Virus record (IMG/VR): IMGVR_UViG_3300046007_008316
Location: 1 to 28,659 of that record
From: a virus
Strand: one strand, 5' to 3'
Length of the DNA stretch: 28,659 nucleotides
The position numbers and the translations under genes are program-made. The notes under the pieces were generated by a model, which was not told the DNA's origin, made no database searches, and saw only the letters and a list, made by a program, of their open reading frames with translations. Shown piece by piece: positions 7,383 to 14,013 of the stretch (position 1 is its first letter; each line of letters starts with the position of its first letter).

Positions 7383-7394
7383 AAAAATTAAATT

Positions 7395-7604
7395 ATGGAC
7401 GAAAAGTATTTTGTAGCAAAAATCACAACTGATATGGTTGATGACAACACAGGTAAAATTAAAAAAATGAGAGAAGAAAAATTGGTTAAAGGTTTTTCAC
7501 CAACAGACGTTGAAGCTAAAGTAACTAAAGCTTATGAAAGTTACTCAATGGATTGGAGAATCACTGCAATTGTTGAAAGTAAAATTGACGAGGTTATTGA
7601 ATAA
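7395..7604 (+). CDS. Small DUF4494-like protein
   Basis: A 69-residue protein of alternating strand-helix-strand character: YFVAKITTDMVDD, then EEKLVKGFSPTDVEAKVTKA, then WRITAIVESKIDEVIE. The layout resembles one repeat of the DUF4494 family, which I associate with Bacteroidetes and their phages: an N-terminal strand pair, a 'V.A.s..EAe..i' helix and a terminal 'I....s...I' strand. The function is unknown. It lies 12 nt after the prohead protease and just before a strong terminator, so it closes that transcript. The assignment rests on pattern recall and is moderate. Confidence 0.8.
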   Translation: MDEKYFVAKITTDMVDDNTGKIKKMREEKLVKGFSPTDVEAKVTKAYESYSMDWRITAIVESKIDEVIE

Positions 7605-7625
7605 GAAAATTCTTAACATTTTTAT

Positions 7626-7652
7626 AAAGGTCCCCAAAAGGGACCTTTTTTA
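7626..7652 (+). terminator. Rho-independent terminator after the protease/DUF4494 genes
   Basis: A 9-bp stem, AAAGGTCCC (7626-7634) and GGGACCTTT (7640-7648), with a CAAAA loop, followed by a T run. It separates the protease transcript from the scaffold/capsid transcript. The rest of the 139-bp gap holds the TATTTAT element at 7702. Confidence 0.9.
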
Positions 7653-7701
7653 TTTTTTAACGGTTTTTCATATAAAAAACAAACTTTTTGGAATATAGAT
7701 A

Positions 7702-7708
7702 TATTTAT
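7702..7708 (+). promoter_or_regulatory. TATTTAT element upstream of scaffold gene
   Basis: TATTTAT followed by TATAAAAATAAACG, between the terminator at 7626 and the scaffold ATG at 7744 (35 nt). A promoter is expected here because the terminator ends the upstream transcript, so this is the best-placed copy for a late promoter. Confidence 0.5.
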
Positions 7709-7743
7709 TATAAAAATAAACGCAAAATTATATGCTTTTTTAA

Positions 7744-9171
7744 ATGAGTAACAGAAAATCAGAATCGTTAGTAGAGGAGGCTTTATTACAAATGAAGACC
7801 ATCGAAGAGGCGATTAGTGAAAATGCAAAAGGAATACTTGCTTCAACCATGAAACAAGAAATCGGCGAATTAGTAAGGGAATCTATAATGGGTTCTAAAA
7901 AATCCTTAAAAGAACAGGCACAAGGTGGTGAACAACCACAACCACAAGGTTCAGAAGAAGAAGGAGAAGAAGTAGAAGTATCGGGTGAAGAGGAAGTGGA
8001 AGCACTACCAGCACCAAGTACTGATAATGGTATGGAAGGAGCTCCTGAAGGTCCAACTGAAGAACTACCTCCACTTGATATGACAAAATCACCAATGTCC
8101 GACGTTATGAAAGTTTTCAAAGCGATGGGAGATGAGGACGGTTTTATCATTCAAAAAGATGGAAACTATGTTCACTTGAAAGACGGTAAAGCAAATACCG
8201 AATATCTAATCAGTATGGAAGTTGACGAACCTGAAATGCCAGCAGAACAACCTGTCGAAAACATGGCTGAAAATACAACATATGAGTTGGTTTTTGAAGA
8301 CGATTCGATGGCGAATGAAATGGACTATAACGAAGACATGGGCATGGATGAAATGTATATGGATGAAATGGACTATAACGAAGATATGGGTATGGATGAA
8401 ATGTATATGGATGAAATGGACTATAACGAAGGTATGGGTCATATGAACATGGATGAAATGTATATGGATGAAATGGACTATAACGAAGATATGGGCATGG
8501 ATGAAGAAGTTTATGAAATCGACCAAGAATCACTTGAAAATGTTGTTGAGGCGTTTAAAGCGAAAGGTAAAATTGGAAAACTTAAAACCAATATTTATCC
8601 TTCAAAATTGAAACACGGTGTTACTGAAACAGACGAAGATGAAATTTCAGACGGATGGATGGACGAAGAGGAAGATGATGACGTTGAAGCAACTGAAGCC
8701 GCTAGAACTTATGGAAATGGTTCTAAAAAAGGTAGAGGTTTAAGAAAGGGAATCACACCAAACAGAAATTTAACGTTTGAATCTCGTGAATTGGAATCTT
8801 TAAGAGAAAAAAATGAAGAGTATAGAAAAGCATTAGACTTTTTTAGAAATAAATTAAATGAAGTTGCAATTTTCAATTCTAATTTGGCTTACGCTACTAG
8901 ATTGTTTACAGAACACTCAACAACAAAACAAGAAAAAATCAACATCTTAAGAAGATTTGACACTGTTGAATCTTTGAAAGAATCAAAATCACTTTACAGA
9001 ACAATCAAAGAAGAAATTGGTGAATCACCAAACTCTATGATGAACGAATCTATTGCACAAAAAGTTGTTAAAACTCCAAGTAATGGTTCATCATCAAACT
9101 TGATTGAATCTAAAGCTTACGAAAATCCTCAATTTATGAGAATGAAGGATTTAATGAACAAAATAAAATAA
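7744..9171 (+). CDS. 22: Prohead scaffold / core protein (T4 gp22-like)
   Basis: Main scaffolding protein expected from position, between protease and major capsid protein, and from composition. It has 475 residues against 269 in T4 gp22. Order: a helical N-terminus (residues 1-60), a Gln/Gly/Glu-rich acidic linker, a small folded-looking segment (about 115-160), and an Asp/Glu/Met repeat block (about 193-254, unit MDYNEDMGMDEMYMDE). The C-terminal part is helical, with LESLREKNEEYRKALDFF and KLNEVAIFNSNLAYATRLF (about 350-385) resembling gp22-type scaffold C-termini. The protein is very acidic and should be degraded by the prohead protease. The start at 7744 is directly preceded by the stop of a four-codon mini frame (ATG at 7732). 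Confidence 0.88.
   Translation: MSNRKSESLVEEALLQMKTIEEAISENAKGILASTMKQEIGELVRESIMGSKKSLKEQAQGGEQPQPQGSEEEGEEVEVSGEEEVEALPAPSTDNGMEGAPEGPTEELPPLDMTKSPMSDVMKVFKAMGDEDGFIIQKDGNYVHLKDGKANTEYLISMEVDEPEMPAEQPVENMAENTTYELVFEDDSMANEMDYNEDMGMDEMYMDEMDYNEDMGMDEMYMDEMDYNEGMGHMNMDEMYMDEMDYNEDMGMDEEVYEIDQESLENVVEAFKAKGKIGKLKTNIYPSKLKHGVTETDEDEISDGWMDEEEDDDVEATEAARTYGNGSKKGRGLRKGITPNRNLTFESRELESLREKNEEYRKALDFFRNKLNEVAIFNSNLAYATRLFTEHSTTKQEKINILRRFDTVESLKESKSLYRTIKEEIGESPNSMMNESIAQKVVKTPSNGSSSNLIESKAYENPQFMRMKDLMNKIK
8320..8505 (+). repeat. In-frame 48-bp tandem repeats in the scaffold gene
   Basis: Four units: 8320-8367 and 8368-8415 (48 bp each), 8416-8472 (57 bp, with a 9-bp insertion giving an extra His-Met-Asn) and 8473-8505 (partial). 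They encode MDYNEDMGMDEMYMDE. The units differ by few bases, which suggests recent expansion. Confidence 0.95.
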
Positions 9172-9205
9172 AAAATAAAAATAAACTCTAAAAAAAATTA
9201 AAAAA

Positions 9206-11050
9206 ATGGGAGCATTATTAGAATCAGGTCTTGTTGGTAACATCGGGTTAAAACACCTTAAAGTTATCAAAGAAGATACAATTAACAAATGGGATAGATT
9301 AGGATTCCTAGACGGTCTTAAAGGACACATCAAAGAGAACATGGCACAGTTATATGAAAACCAAGCGTCTCACCTAATTAACGAAGCTGCGTCTTCAGAT
9401 AGTTCAGGTTCTTTCGAAACTGTAGTTTTCCCTATCGTTAGACGTGTATTCTCTAAATTATTGGCTAATGATTTAGTATCGGTACAAGCAATGAACTTAC
9501 CTATCGGTAAATTGTTCTACTTTATCCCTAAAATCCAAGGATATTCTGGTGGTACTTTTTTAGATGCTACTCAAGCAGGTCGTTCAGGAGAACACTATGC
9601 GCCAATTGGTTCACCTGGTAATTATCCTGGAACTGCCGGAGCAAATGATGGTTATACTGTAACTAATGGACAATACAACCCATCTTACACAAGAAACCTT
9701 TATGATTTGTATTATGAAGGTGCTGAAGCCGGATTGAACCCTCCTGGATTATTTGATTACTCAAAAGGTCAATGGACAGCAATCACAGGAAATGTACAAA
9801 CAGTAGTATGGTCAAGTGGTAATTTAGTTCCACAAGCATATACTGCTGGTGAATATAGAAAAATTATCGTAGCGATGTCAGGGTTTTCTTCAACAGGTGC
9901 TGGAAAACTTATCGGACCTGATGGTCAAGAAATGGACACTGAGGCATTTTTATCTGATTTAAAAGTATTTACTACAAATGCAACAGTTGCTACACAATTA
10001 GGAACAAATACATTTTCTCCATTGTTATTTAGAGTTGTTACTCAACAATACGGAAAATCAATTGCATCTTACGGTTCACAAACTTCAACTACTTGGCCTT
10101 CAACAGGTGGAGGTTCTTATGACAATATTTGTTCTCAAACAGGTGTTATCTATTTAGAAGTTGACGCACAGACACCTGTATGTGTTACTTGTAGTAACGC
10201 ATCAACTATCGACGGATACTCAGGAGCAACAATTACAACGGCAGCTTGGTCAGGTACGCCTCTTCAGTATTCATTCAAAAGATACCAAGAATTGGAATTT
10301 GAAGACAAAATTGGTGAGGTTTCTTTTGACCTTGAGTCAGTAACTGTATCTGTTACAGAAAGAAAACTAAGAGCTCAATGGTCTCCTGAATTAGCACAAG
10401 ACGTTTCTGCATTCCATAACATTGATGCTGAAGCTGAATTAACAGCTTTATTATCTGAGCAAGTGGCAGCAGAAATTGACCGTGAAATTTTACGTGACTT
10501 ACGTAAAGGTGCGGCTTGGAACTTACGTTGGGATTACAACGGATGGAGAAGATTATCTAACACAACTTCTTACACTCAAAAAGACTGGAACCAAACTTTG
10601 ATTACAGCAATCAACCAATTGTCCGCACAAATCCACAAATCTACTTTGAGAGGTGGAGCGAACTGGATTGTTGTTTCTTCTGAGGTTTCTGCAATCTTTG
10701 ATGACTTAGAATACTTCCACGTATCTAACGCATCTCCTGAGCAAGACCAATACAACATGGGTATTGAAAGAGTTGGTACATTAGCAGGTCGTTACCAAGT
10801 ATACCGTGACCCTTACTTCCCAGCAAACCAAGTTTTGATTGGACATAAAGGAACATCATTGTTAGATACTGGTTACGTTTACGCACCATATGTACCTCTA
10901 CAATTAACACCTACAATGTACAACCCATTCAACTTTACACCTATCAAAGGTATTATGACAAGATACGCTAAGAAAATGGTTAATAACCGTTTCTACGGAC
11001 GTATCACAGTTGATGGAGTTCGTTCATTCGACTTAAATGAATTGAGATAA
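9206..11050 (+). CDS. 23: Major capsid protein (T4 gp23-like)
   Basis: The HK97-fold subunit of the head. It has 614 residues against 521 in T4 gp23. The N-terminal propeptide ends in a candidate gp21 site I58-N59-E60/A61, almost where T4 cuts (after E65). The segment FETVVFPIVRRVFSKLLAND (about 70-89) and the following MNLPIGKLFYFIPK (about 96-109) are typical of gp23. Residues about 120-335 are Gly/Ser/Thr-rich and probably contain an inserted surface domain. The C-terminal half (LRAQWSPELAQDVSAFHNID, about 391-410, and YAPYVPLQLTPTMYNPFNF) is well conserved in type. Arg is often CGT here, unlike the AGA-rich neighbours, consistent with very high expression. A strong terminator follows. Confidence 0.96.
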   Translation: MGALLESGLVGNIGLKHLKVIKEDTINKWDRLGFLDGLKGHIKENMAQLYENQASHLINEAASSDSSGSFETVVFPIVRRVFSKLLANDLVSVQAMNLPIGKLFYFIPKIQGYSGGTFLDATQAGRSGEHYAPIGSPGNYPGTAGANDGYTVTNGQYNPSYTRNLYDLYYEGAEAGLNPPGLFDYSKGQWTAITGNVQTVVWSSGNLVPQAYTAGEYRKIIVAMSGFSSTGAGKLIGPDGQEMDTEAFLSDLKVFTTNATVATQLGTNTFSPLLFRVVTQQYGKSIASYGSQTSTTWPSTGGGSYDNICSQTGVIYLEVDAQTPVCVTCSNASTIDGYSGATITTAAWSGTPLQYSFKRYQELEFEDKIGEVSFDLESVTVSVTERKLRAQWSPELAQDVSAFHNIDAEAELTALLSEQVAAEIDREILRDLRKGAAWNLRWDYNGWRRLSNTTSYTQKDWNQTLITAINQLSAQIHKSTLRGGANWIVVSSEVSAIFDDLEYFHVSNASPEQDQYNMGIERVGTLAGRYQVYRDPYFPANQVLIGHKGTSLLDTGYVYAPYVPLQLTPTMYNPFNFTPIKGIMTRYAKKMVNNRFYGRITVDGVRSFDLNELR

Positions 11051-11072
11051 TCAATTTAAAGGTTAATACAAG

Positions 11073-11103
11073 AAAAAGGTCAGATTTATCTGACCTTTTT
11101 TTA
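11073..11103 (+). terminator. Rho-independent terminator after major capsid gene
   Basis: Stem AAAAAGGTCAGA (11073-11084) and TCTGACCTTTTT (11089-11100) with a TTTA loop, then further T. It is placed 22 nt after the capsid stop and ends the scaffold/capsid transcript. Confidence 0.92.
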
Positions 11104-11112
11104 TTAAAGAAA

Positions 11113-11119
11113 TATTTAT
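11113..11119 (+). promoter_or_regulatory. TATTTAT element upstream of 11124 gene
   Basis: TATTTAT only 4 nt before the ATG at 11124, right after the capsid terminator. The spacing is too short for a conventional -10 box with this start, so for this copy either the start or the promoter reading must be wrong. Confidence 0.3.
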
Positions 11120-11123
11120 TAAT

Positions 11124-11837
11124 ATGATTGAAAAAATTATAAACAAAGTACTCAATGAAATAACATCTAGTCGATATGCTGGTTATTATAATGGACCACT
11201 TACAATGGGTGAAATGGATTGGGATGAAAGCGAGGTTAGTCCATACAATAAAAAAGTATCTAAATATCACAATGCCGACTTAGAATATGATAGTTACGAC
11301 GGTTATATGGAGTCAAATAAAAATAAAGTTAAAAGATTAGAACAAAAATCAAAAAAAATAAGTAAATATAATAAAACACATAGACATACTAGCGATGAAG
11401 AAGGTGGACCAATTAACCCCACACCCGGTAGAAATAAAAAAATTGTACCGATTAAAGAATGGGTAGAATTAGATAAAATTACACTTAATGAAGATTTAGC
11501 CGTATGGTTTGGTAAAAAGAAAAAACCAAAAGGTTCATCTCAACCAAAAGGACCATGGGTAAATATTTGTAGAAAAGTTGACGGTAAACATCCCCCTTGT
11601 GGTAGACCTGATACAAATAAAGGTGCGTATCCAAAATGTAGAGCTGCTGGAGTTGCAGGTAAAATGAGTGATTCAGAAAAAAGAGCGGCTTGTCAACAAA
11701 AAAGAAAGGCGGAGTCCAAAGACACACAAACAGGTAAAGGTCAAAAACCTATTATGACTACATATAAACCAAAAAAGAAAAGGACCCAAAATGAGTCCTT
11801 AAATATTATTATTAATCGTATATTGAATAATATTTAA
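11124..11837 (+). CDS. Basic Cys-containing protein with candidate capsid-targeting N-terminus
   Basis: A 237-residue, strongly basic protein of unknown family. It begins with a short amphipathic helix, MIEKIINKVLNE, then ITSSRY. The L-N-E at 10-12 fits the (L/I)xE rule for T4 prohead protease cleavage, as in T4 internal head proteins. The middle is disordered and Lys/Asp/Asn-rich. The C-terminal domain (about 128-195) starts LAVWFGKKKKPKG and has four cysteines (NICRK, PPCGRPD, YPKCRAAG, AACQQKRK) in a basic Gly/Lys context, possibly metal-binding. It ends in another short amphipathic helix, LNIIINRILNNI. The gene lies just past the capsid gene and is convergent with 11834-12301, which has a similar N-terminus. 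Internal or ejected head protein is inference. Confidence 0.85.
   Translation: MIEKIINKVLNEITSSRYAGYYNGPLTMGEMDWDESEVSPYNKKVSKYHNADLEYDSYDGYMESNKNKVKRLEQKSKKISKYNKTHRHTSDEEGGPINPTPGRNKKIVPIKEWVELDKITLNEDLAVWFGKKKKPKGSSQPKGPWVNICRKVDGKHPPCGRPDTNKGAYPKCRAAGVAGKMSDSEKRAACQQKRKAESKDTQTGKGQKPIMTTYKPKKKRTQNESLNIIINRILNNI
11771..11800 (-). terminator. Minus-strand terminator inside 3' end of the plus-strand gene
   Basis: Read on the minus strand: AAGGAC, 9-nt loop, GTCCTT, then a T-rich run TTCTTTTTT. It lies past the stop of the minus-strand gene ending at 11834 and so would end the minus-strand transcript. It is embedded in the coding end of the convergent gene. Confidence 0.6.
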
Positions 11838-12301
11838 CAATAAGGTGGTGAACACCTTTTTTTACCGTCTAACCCTTTTACTTTACCTTTACATACTTGT
11901 ATTGCGTGGCCATTTGCGTAAGCTGAGGGGTACACGTCATACTTTGCCTTTGCAGATGCTTTACCACGGGCACATAATTTAGTTCCGGTTTTTTTTCTAC
12001 CTTCTGACATCATCATATCTTCGTTGTCAAAATTCATAGACGTGTTCATATTGTCTTTTTTAGTTTCATTCATTAAAAAGTCAAATACTTGGTCCATGTT
12101 GTTTTTTGCTTCAGCAATATGGTCTTGAGCCCAATCGTGACCATTTTCTAAAATGTTTTCTATCATAGAATGGTCCATCTCTAACAACATATCACATTGT
12201 CTTCTCATTTGTTGTAAATTAGAAAAGAACATATATCTTGAAGAATTTTCTTCTTGTGTCTCTCTGATTACTTTTTTAATAATATAATCTAAATTTTTCA
12301 T
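11834..12301 (-). CDS. Cys-containing protein with candidate capsid-targeting N-terminus
   Basis: A 155-residue protein. Its N-terminus MKNLDYIIKKVIRE, then TQEENSSRY, parallels the convergent gene (IIxKVxxE...SSRY). The I-R-E at 12-14 fits the gp21 cleavage rule. The middle is helical and Met/Asn/Asp-rich (LLEMDHSMIENILENGHDW). The C-terminal ~50 residues form a basic Cys motif: GTKLCARGKASAKAKYDVYP, SAYANGHAIQVCKGKVKG and KKRCSPPYC, with four cysteines. I recall similar 'C-RGK-AA---Y-VYPSAYAN' motifs in uncharacterised marine phage proteins, but know no function. The stop shares a TTAA palindrome with the stop of the convergent gene (11834-11837). Confidence 0.85.
   Translation of the reverse strand: MKNLDYIIKKVIRETQEENSSRYMFFSNLQQMRRQCDMLLEMDHSMIENILENGHDWAQDHIAEAKNNMDQVFDFLMNETKKDNMNTSMNFDNEDMMMSEGRKKTGTKLCARGKASAKAKYDVYPSAYANGHAIQVCKGKVKGLDGKKRCSPPYC
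11842..11863 (+). terminator. Plus-strand terminator inside 3' end of the minus-strand gene
   Basis: Stem AAGGTG (11842-11847) and CACCTT (11853-11858) with a GTGAA loop and a run of seven T (11857-11863). It lies just past the stop of the plus-strand gene and inside the last codons of the convergent gene. Confidence 0.65.
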
Positions 12302-12305
12302 TTTT

Positions 12306-12488
12306 TTAAGAATTTAATCCGTTAAATCCACCAATAGTTACCATATTCAACTGAACAACAGTTCCTCCTGTTACATCACTATAATTAGGGTGTGGTGGTT
12401 TCACAACAACAACAGAACTCCCTGTTCCTCCTGTTGTACATATATATTCACATATTGTGACTTCGGTATTTGCGCTTGTAGTTGCCAT
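12306..12488 (-). CDS. Small Gly/Thr/Val-rich protein, probably structural
   Basis: A 60-residue protein I do not recognise. It is rich in Thr, Val and Gly, with strand-like stretches (TEVTICEYICTTGG, SSVVVVKPPHPNY, GGTVVQLNMVTIGGF) and two cysteines near the N-terminus (C13 and C17). The composition suits a small beta-rich virion protein. It lies between the putative internal head protein and a larger structural gene, with 4 nt to the next gene downstream and 20 nt after the previous one. A TATTTAT element lies 8 nt before the start, which supports it being a real gene. Confidence 0.7.
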   Translation of the reverse strand: MATTSANTEVTICEYICTTGGTGSSVVVVKPPHPNYSDVTGGTVVQLNMVTIGGFNGLNS

Positions 12489-12496
12489 TTTATTTT

Positions 12497-12503
12497 ATAA
12501 ATA
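12497..12503 (-). promoter_or_regulatory. TATTTAT element upstream of 12488 gene
   Basis: Coding-strand TATTTATAAAATAAA directly before the ATG at 12488, with 8 nt between the word and the ATG. The same word and orientation occur at the other copies. The plus strand reads TATAAATA, the T4 late consensus, but pointing away from the gene. Confidence 0.35.
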
Positions 12504-12508
12504 TACGT

Positions 12509-13990
12509 TTATTTTTTATTTACAATTTGAAACTGTAATTCTCTTTTATAAGTATCAACATTTCTATCACTTACAACTTTAATATCAACAAAATATTCAT
12601 TTGGTATTTTATCTGTGGTGTCAAAGATAAAATAAAACCCGTCAGGTACTTCATTTACTCTTGTCCAATCTTGTACTTGAACTTCAGTACTTGCGCCCTC
12701 TCTTACATAAATTCTATAATACGCCTCTACTGTTGTTAGTGGTGTGTTTGTGGAATATGCTTGTTTTATTATTACGTTGACTTTTCTTATGTCAGTATTT
12801 AAGACTTTTTCGTTTTGTCTAATTCCGTTAAATTCAAAACCATATATTTTTGGTTGTTGAGTGACAGAACCTATTTGGAAGTTTCCATTTTTAGCCAATA
12901 ATGCAAATTCTAAAGTCACGTTAGATATTGACGTAGAACTTACTGACAATCCTTTCCAAACATCATAATATAAACAAGGTGTTGTTGATGCTGTTAAATT
13001 GTTTATTGAGCACTTGTATACTCCTTTAGTTACTTGACAAGTGGATAATCCCGTAAATCCCGGTACGGCAACACCATTTAAATCAAATATGTCAACCGTT
13101 GGTAAATTGTCTAAATTAACAGCGTTTCCATTTTCATAGACATACAAATACAATTCATTATTATTACCTGAATAAAATTTGTTTCTATCATCAATAATTA
13201 AATCGTTATAATTGGTTTCTAAAAATGGTTCATAAAAAGTTTGAGTGTGAGGGGAGAAAAACCCTACTGAATAATTTTCAGTCAAACCACTAATATTTTC
13301 AACATCAGGATAAAATGCAATTCCCCATCCTGTAACACCAGTTAATGTACCATTTAAAATGTTATTTATTTCATTTGTCATGTTAAATTCAATATCTTCA
13401 TTACCAAATTCAAAATGTTGTGTTGCTACGATTGTTAATGCCGAATAATTTAATCCCGATAATGAACCAGTTTTTGAGTTGGTATTATCATATATACCAT
13501 TAACACTCCAACCACTTATCGTTGTTGTTTCAAACCAATTGGAAGGTCTTTGTGAATATGACCTATCATTTAAGTTTGTTACTTGATAATCGTAGTAATC
13601 ATATCCAACACCGCTGTCCCAATTTTGAGGAACACCTGAGTTTCCTAAAGTTTTTGGTATTCTAAATAGTACTAAGTCAAAAGATGTTGCTCTTCTTCTT
13701 CCTTGTGATGTAGTTGAATTTAAAAGATTTTCATCAAAATATGACGTATTTGTCATTCTTAAAGTGTGGGTAAAGTTTGTTCCACATCCTGAAGTGATAA
13801 TTTTATCTGAAATTCTTGACTGTAAATCTGTTAAATCTAAATCAAAAATATATCTACTAAATCCTGTTGGAGCATTCAAATTATCAACACGACCGTAGAA
13901 CAACTCAACAATAGGGTTTCTACCTGTGTTGGTGTAACTATTTTGTATTAGAGTATTACTTTTATCGAAATATGACCTGTAAATTGACAT
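12509..13990 (-). CDS. Beta-rich structural protein, probably tail/baseplate or head decoration
   Basis: A 493-residue protein rich in Asn, Thr, Ser, Tyr and Gly with many alternating strand patterns, typical of phage virion proteins. The N-terminal part (MSIYRSYFDKSNTLIQNS) leads to a jelly-roll-like segment with FSRYIFDLDLTDLQSRI (about 44-60). A region around residues 265-345 has Ig-like strands (NELYLYVYENGNAVNLD, GVYKCSINNL). The C-terminal ~125 residues (QPKIYGFEFNGIRQNEKVLN onward) look like another beta domain. There is no signal peptide or enzyme motif. It lies next to the gp5-like baseplate gene. I cannot assign it to a named T4 gene product. Confidence 0.85.
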   Translation of the reverse strand: MSIYRSYFDKSNTLIQNSYTNTGRNPIVELFYGRVDNLNAPTGFSRYIFDLDLTDLQSRISDKIITSGCGTNFTHTLRMTNTSYFDENLLNSTTSQGRRRATSFDLVLFRIPKTLGNSGVPQNWDSGVGYDYYDYQVTNLNDRSYSQRPSNWFETTTISGWSVNGIYDNTNSKTGSLSGLNYSALTIVATQHFEFGNEDIEFNMTNEINNILNGTLTGVTGWGIAFYPDVENISGLTENYSVGFFSPHTQTFYEPFLETNYNDLIIDDRNKFYSGNNNELYLYVYENGNAVNLDNLPTVDIFDLNGVAVPGFTGLSTCQVTKGVYKCSINNLTASTTPCLYYDVWKGLSVSSTSISNVTLEFALLAKNGNFQIGSVTQQPKIYGFEFNGIRQNEKVLNTDIRKVNVIIKQAYSTNTPLTTVEAYYRIYVREGASTEVQVQDWTRVNEVPDGFYFIFDTTDKIPNEYFVDIKVVSDRNVDTYKRELQFQIVNKK

Positions 13991-14005
13991 TAAACTATTT
14001 TATAT

Positions 14006-14012
14006 ATAAATA
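14006..14012 (-). promoter_or_regulatory. TATTTAT element upstream of 13990 gene
   Basis: Coding-strand TATTTAT followed by ATATAAAATA, 15 nt before the ATG at 13990. This is compatible with a late promoter giving a very short leader. Confidence 0.4.
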
Positions 14013-14013
14013 G

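Noticed and set aside
7732-7743. Four-codon mini frame (Met-Leu-Phe-stop) directly abutting the scaffold ATG
   Set aside because: It could be a leader peptide, but so short a frame in AT-rich DNA is expected by chance and has no supporting signal.
8320-8505. Possible CRISPR-like direct repeats
   Set aside because: The units are contiguous, have no spacers, and are in frame inside the scaffold gene, so they are coding tandem repeats.
8206-8533. Two overlapping minus-strand open frames of about 106 residues rich in His/Phe/Ile/Pro
   Set aside because: They are antisense shadows of the 48-bp repeats in the scaffold gene; the repeat keeps the opposite frames open. No start context or similarity.
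12496-14012. Exact T4 late promoter words TATAAATA on the plus strand (12496-12503, 14005-14012; also 6117-6124)
   Set aside because: As written they point away from the nearest starts and into antisense. I treat them as the reverse complement of the coding-strand TATTTAT element, not as T4-type promoters.
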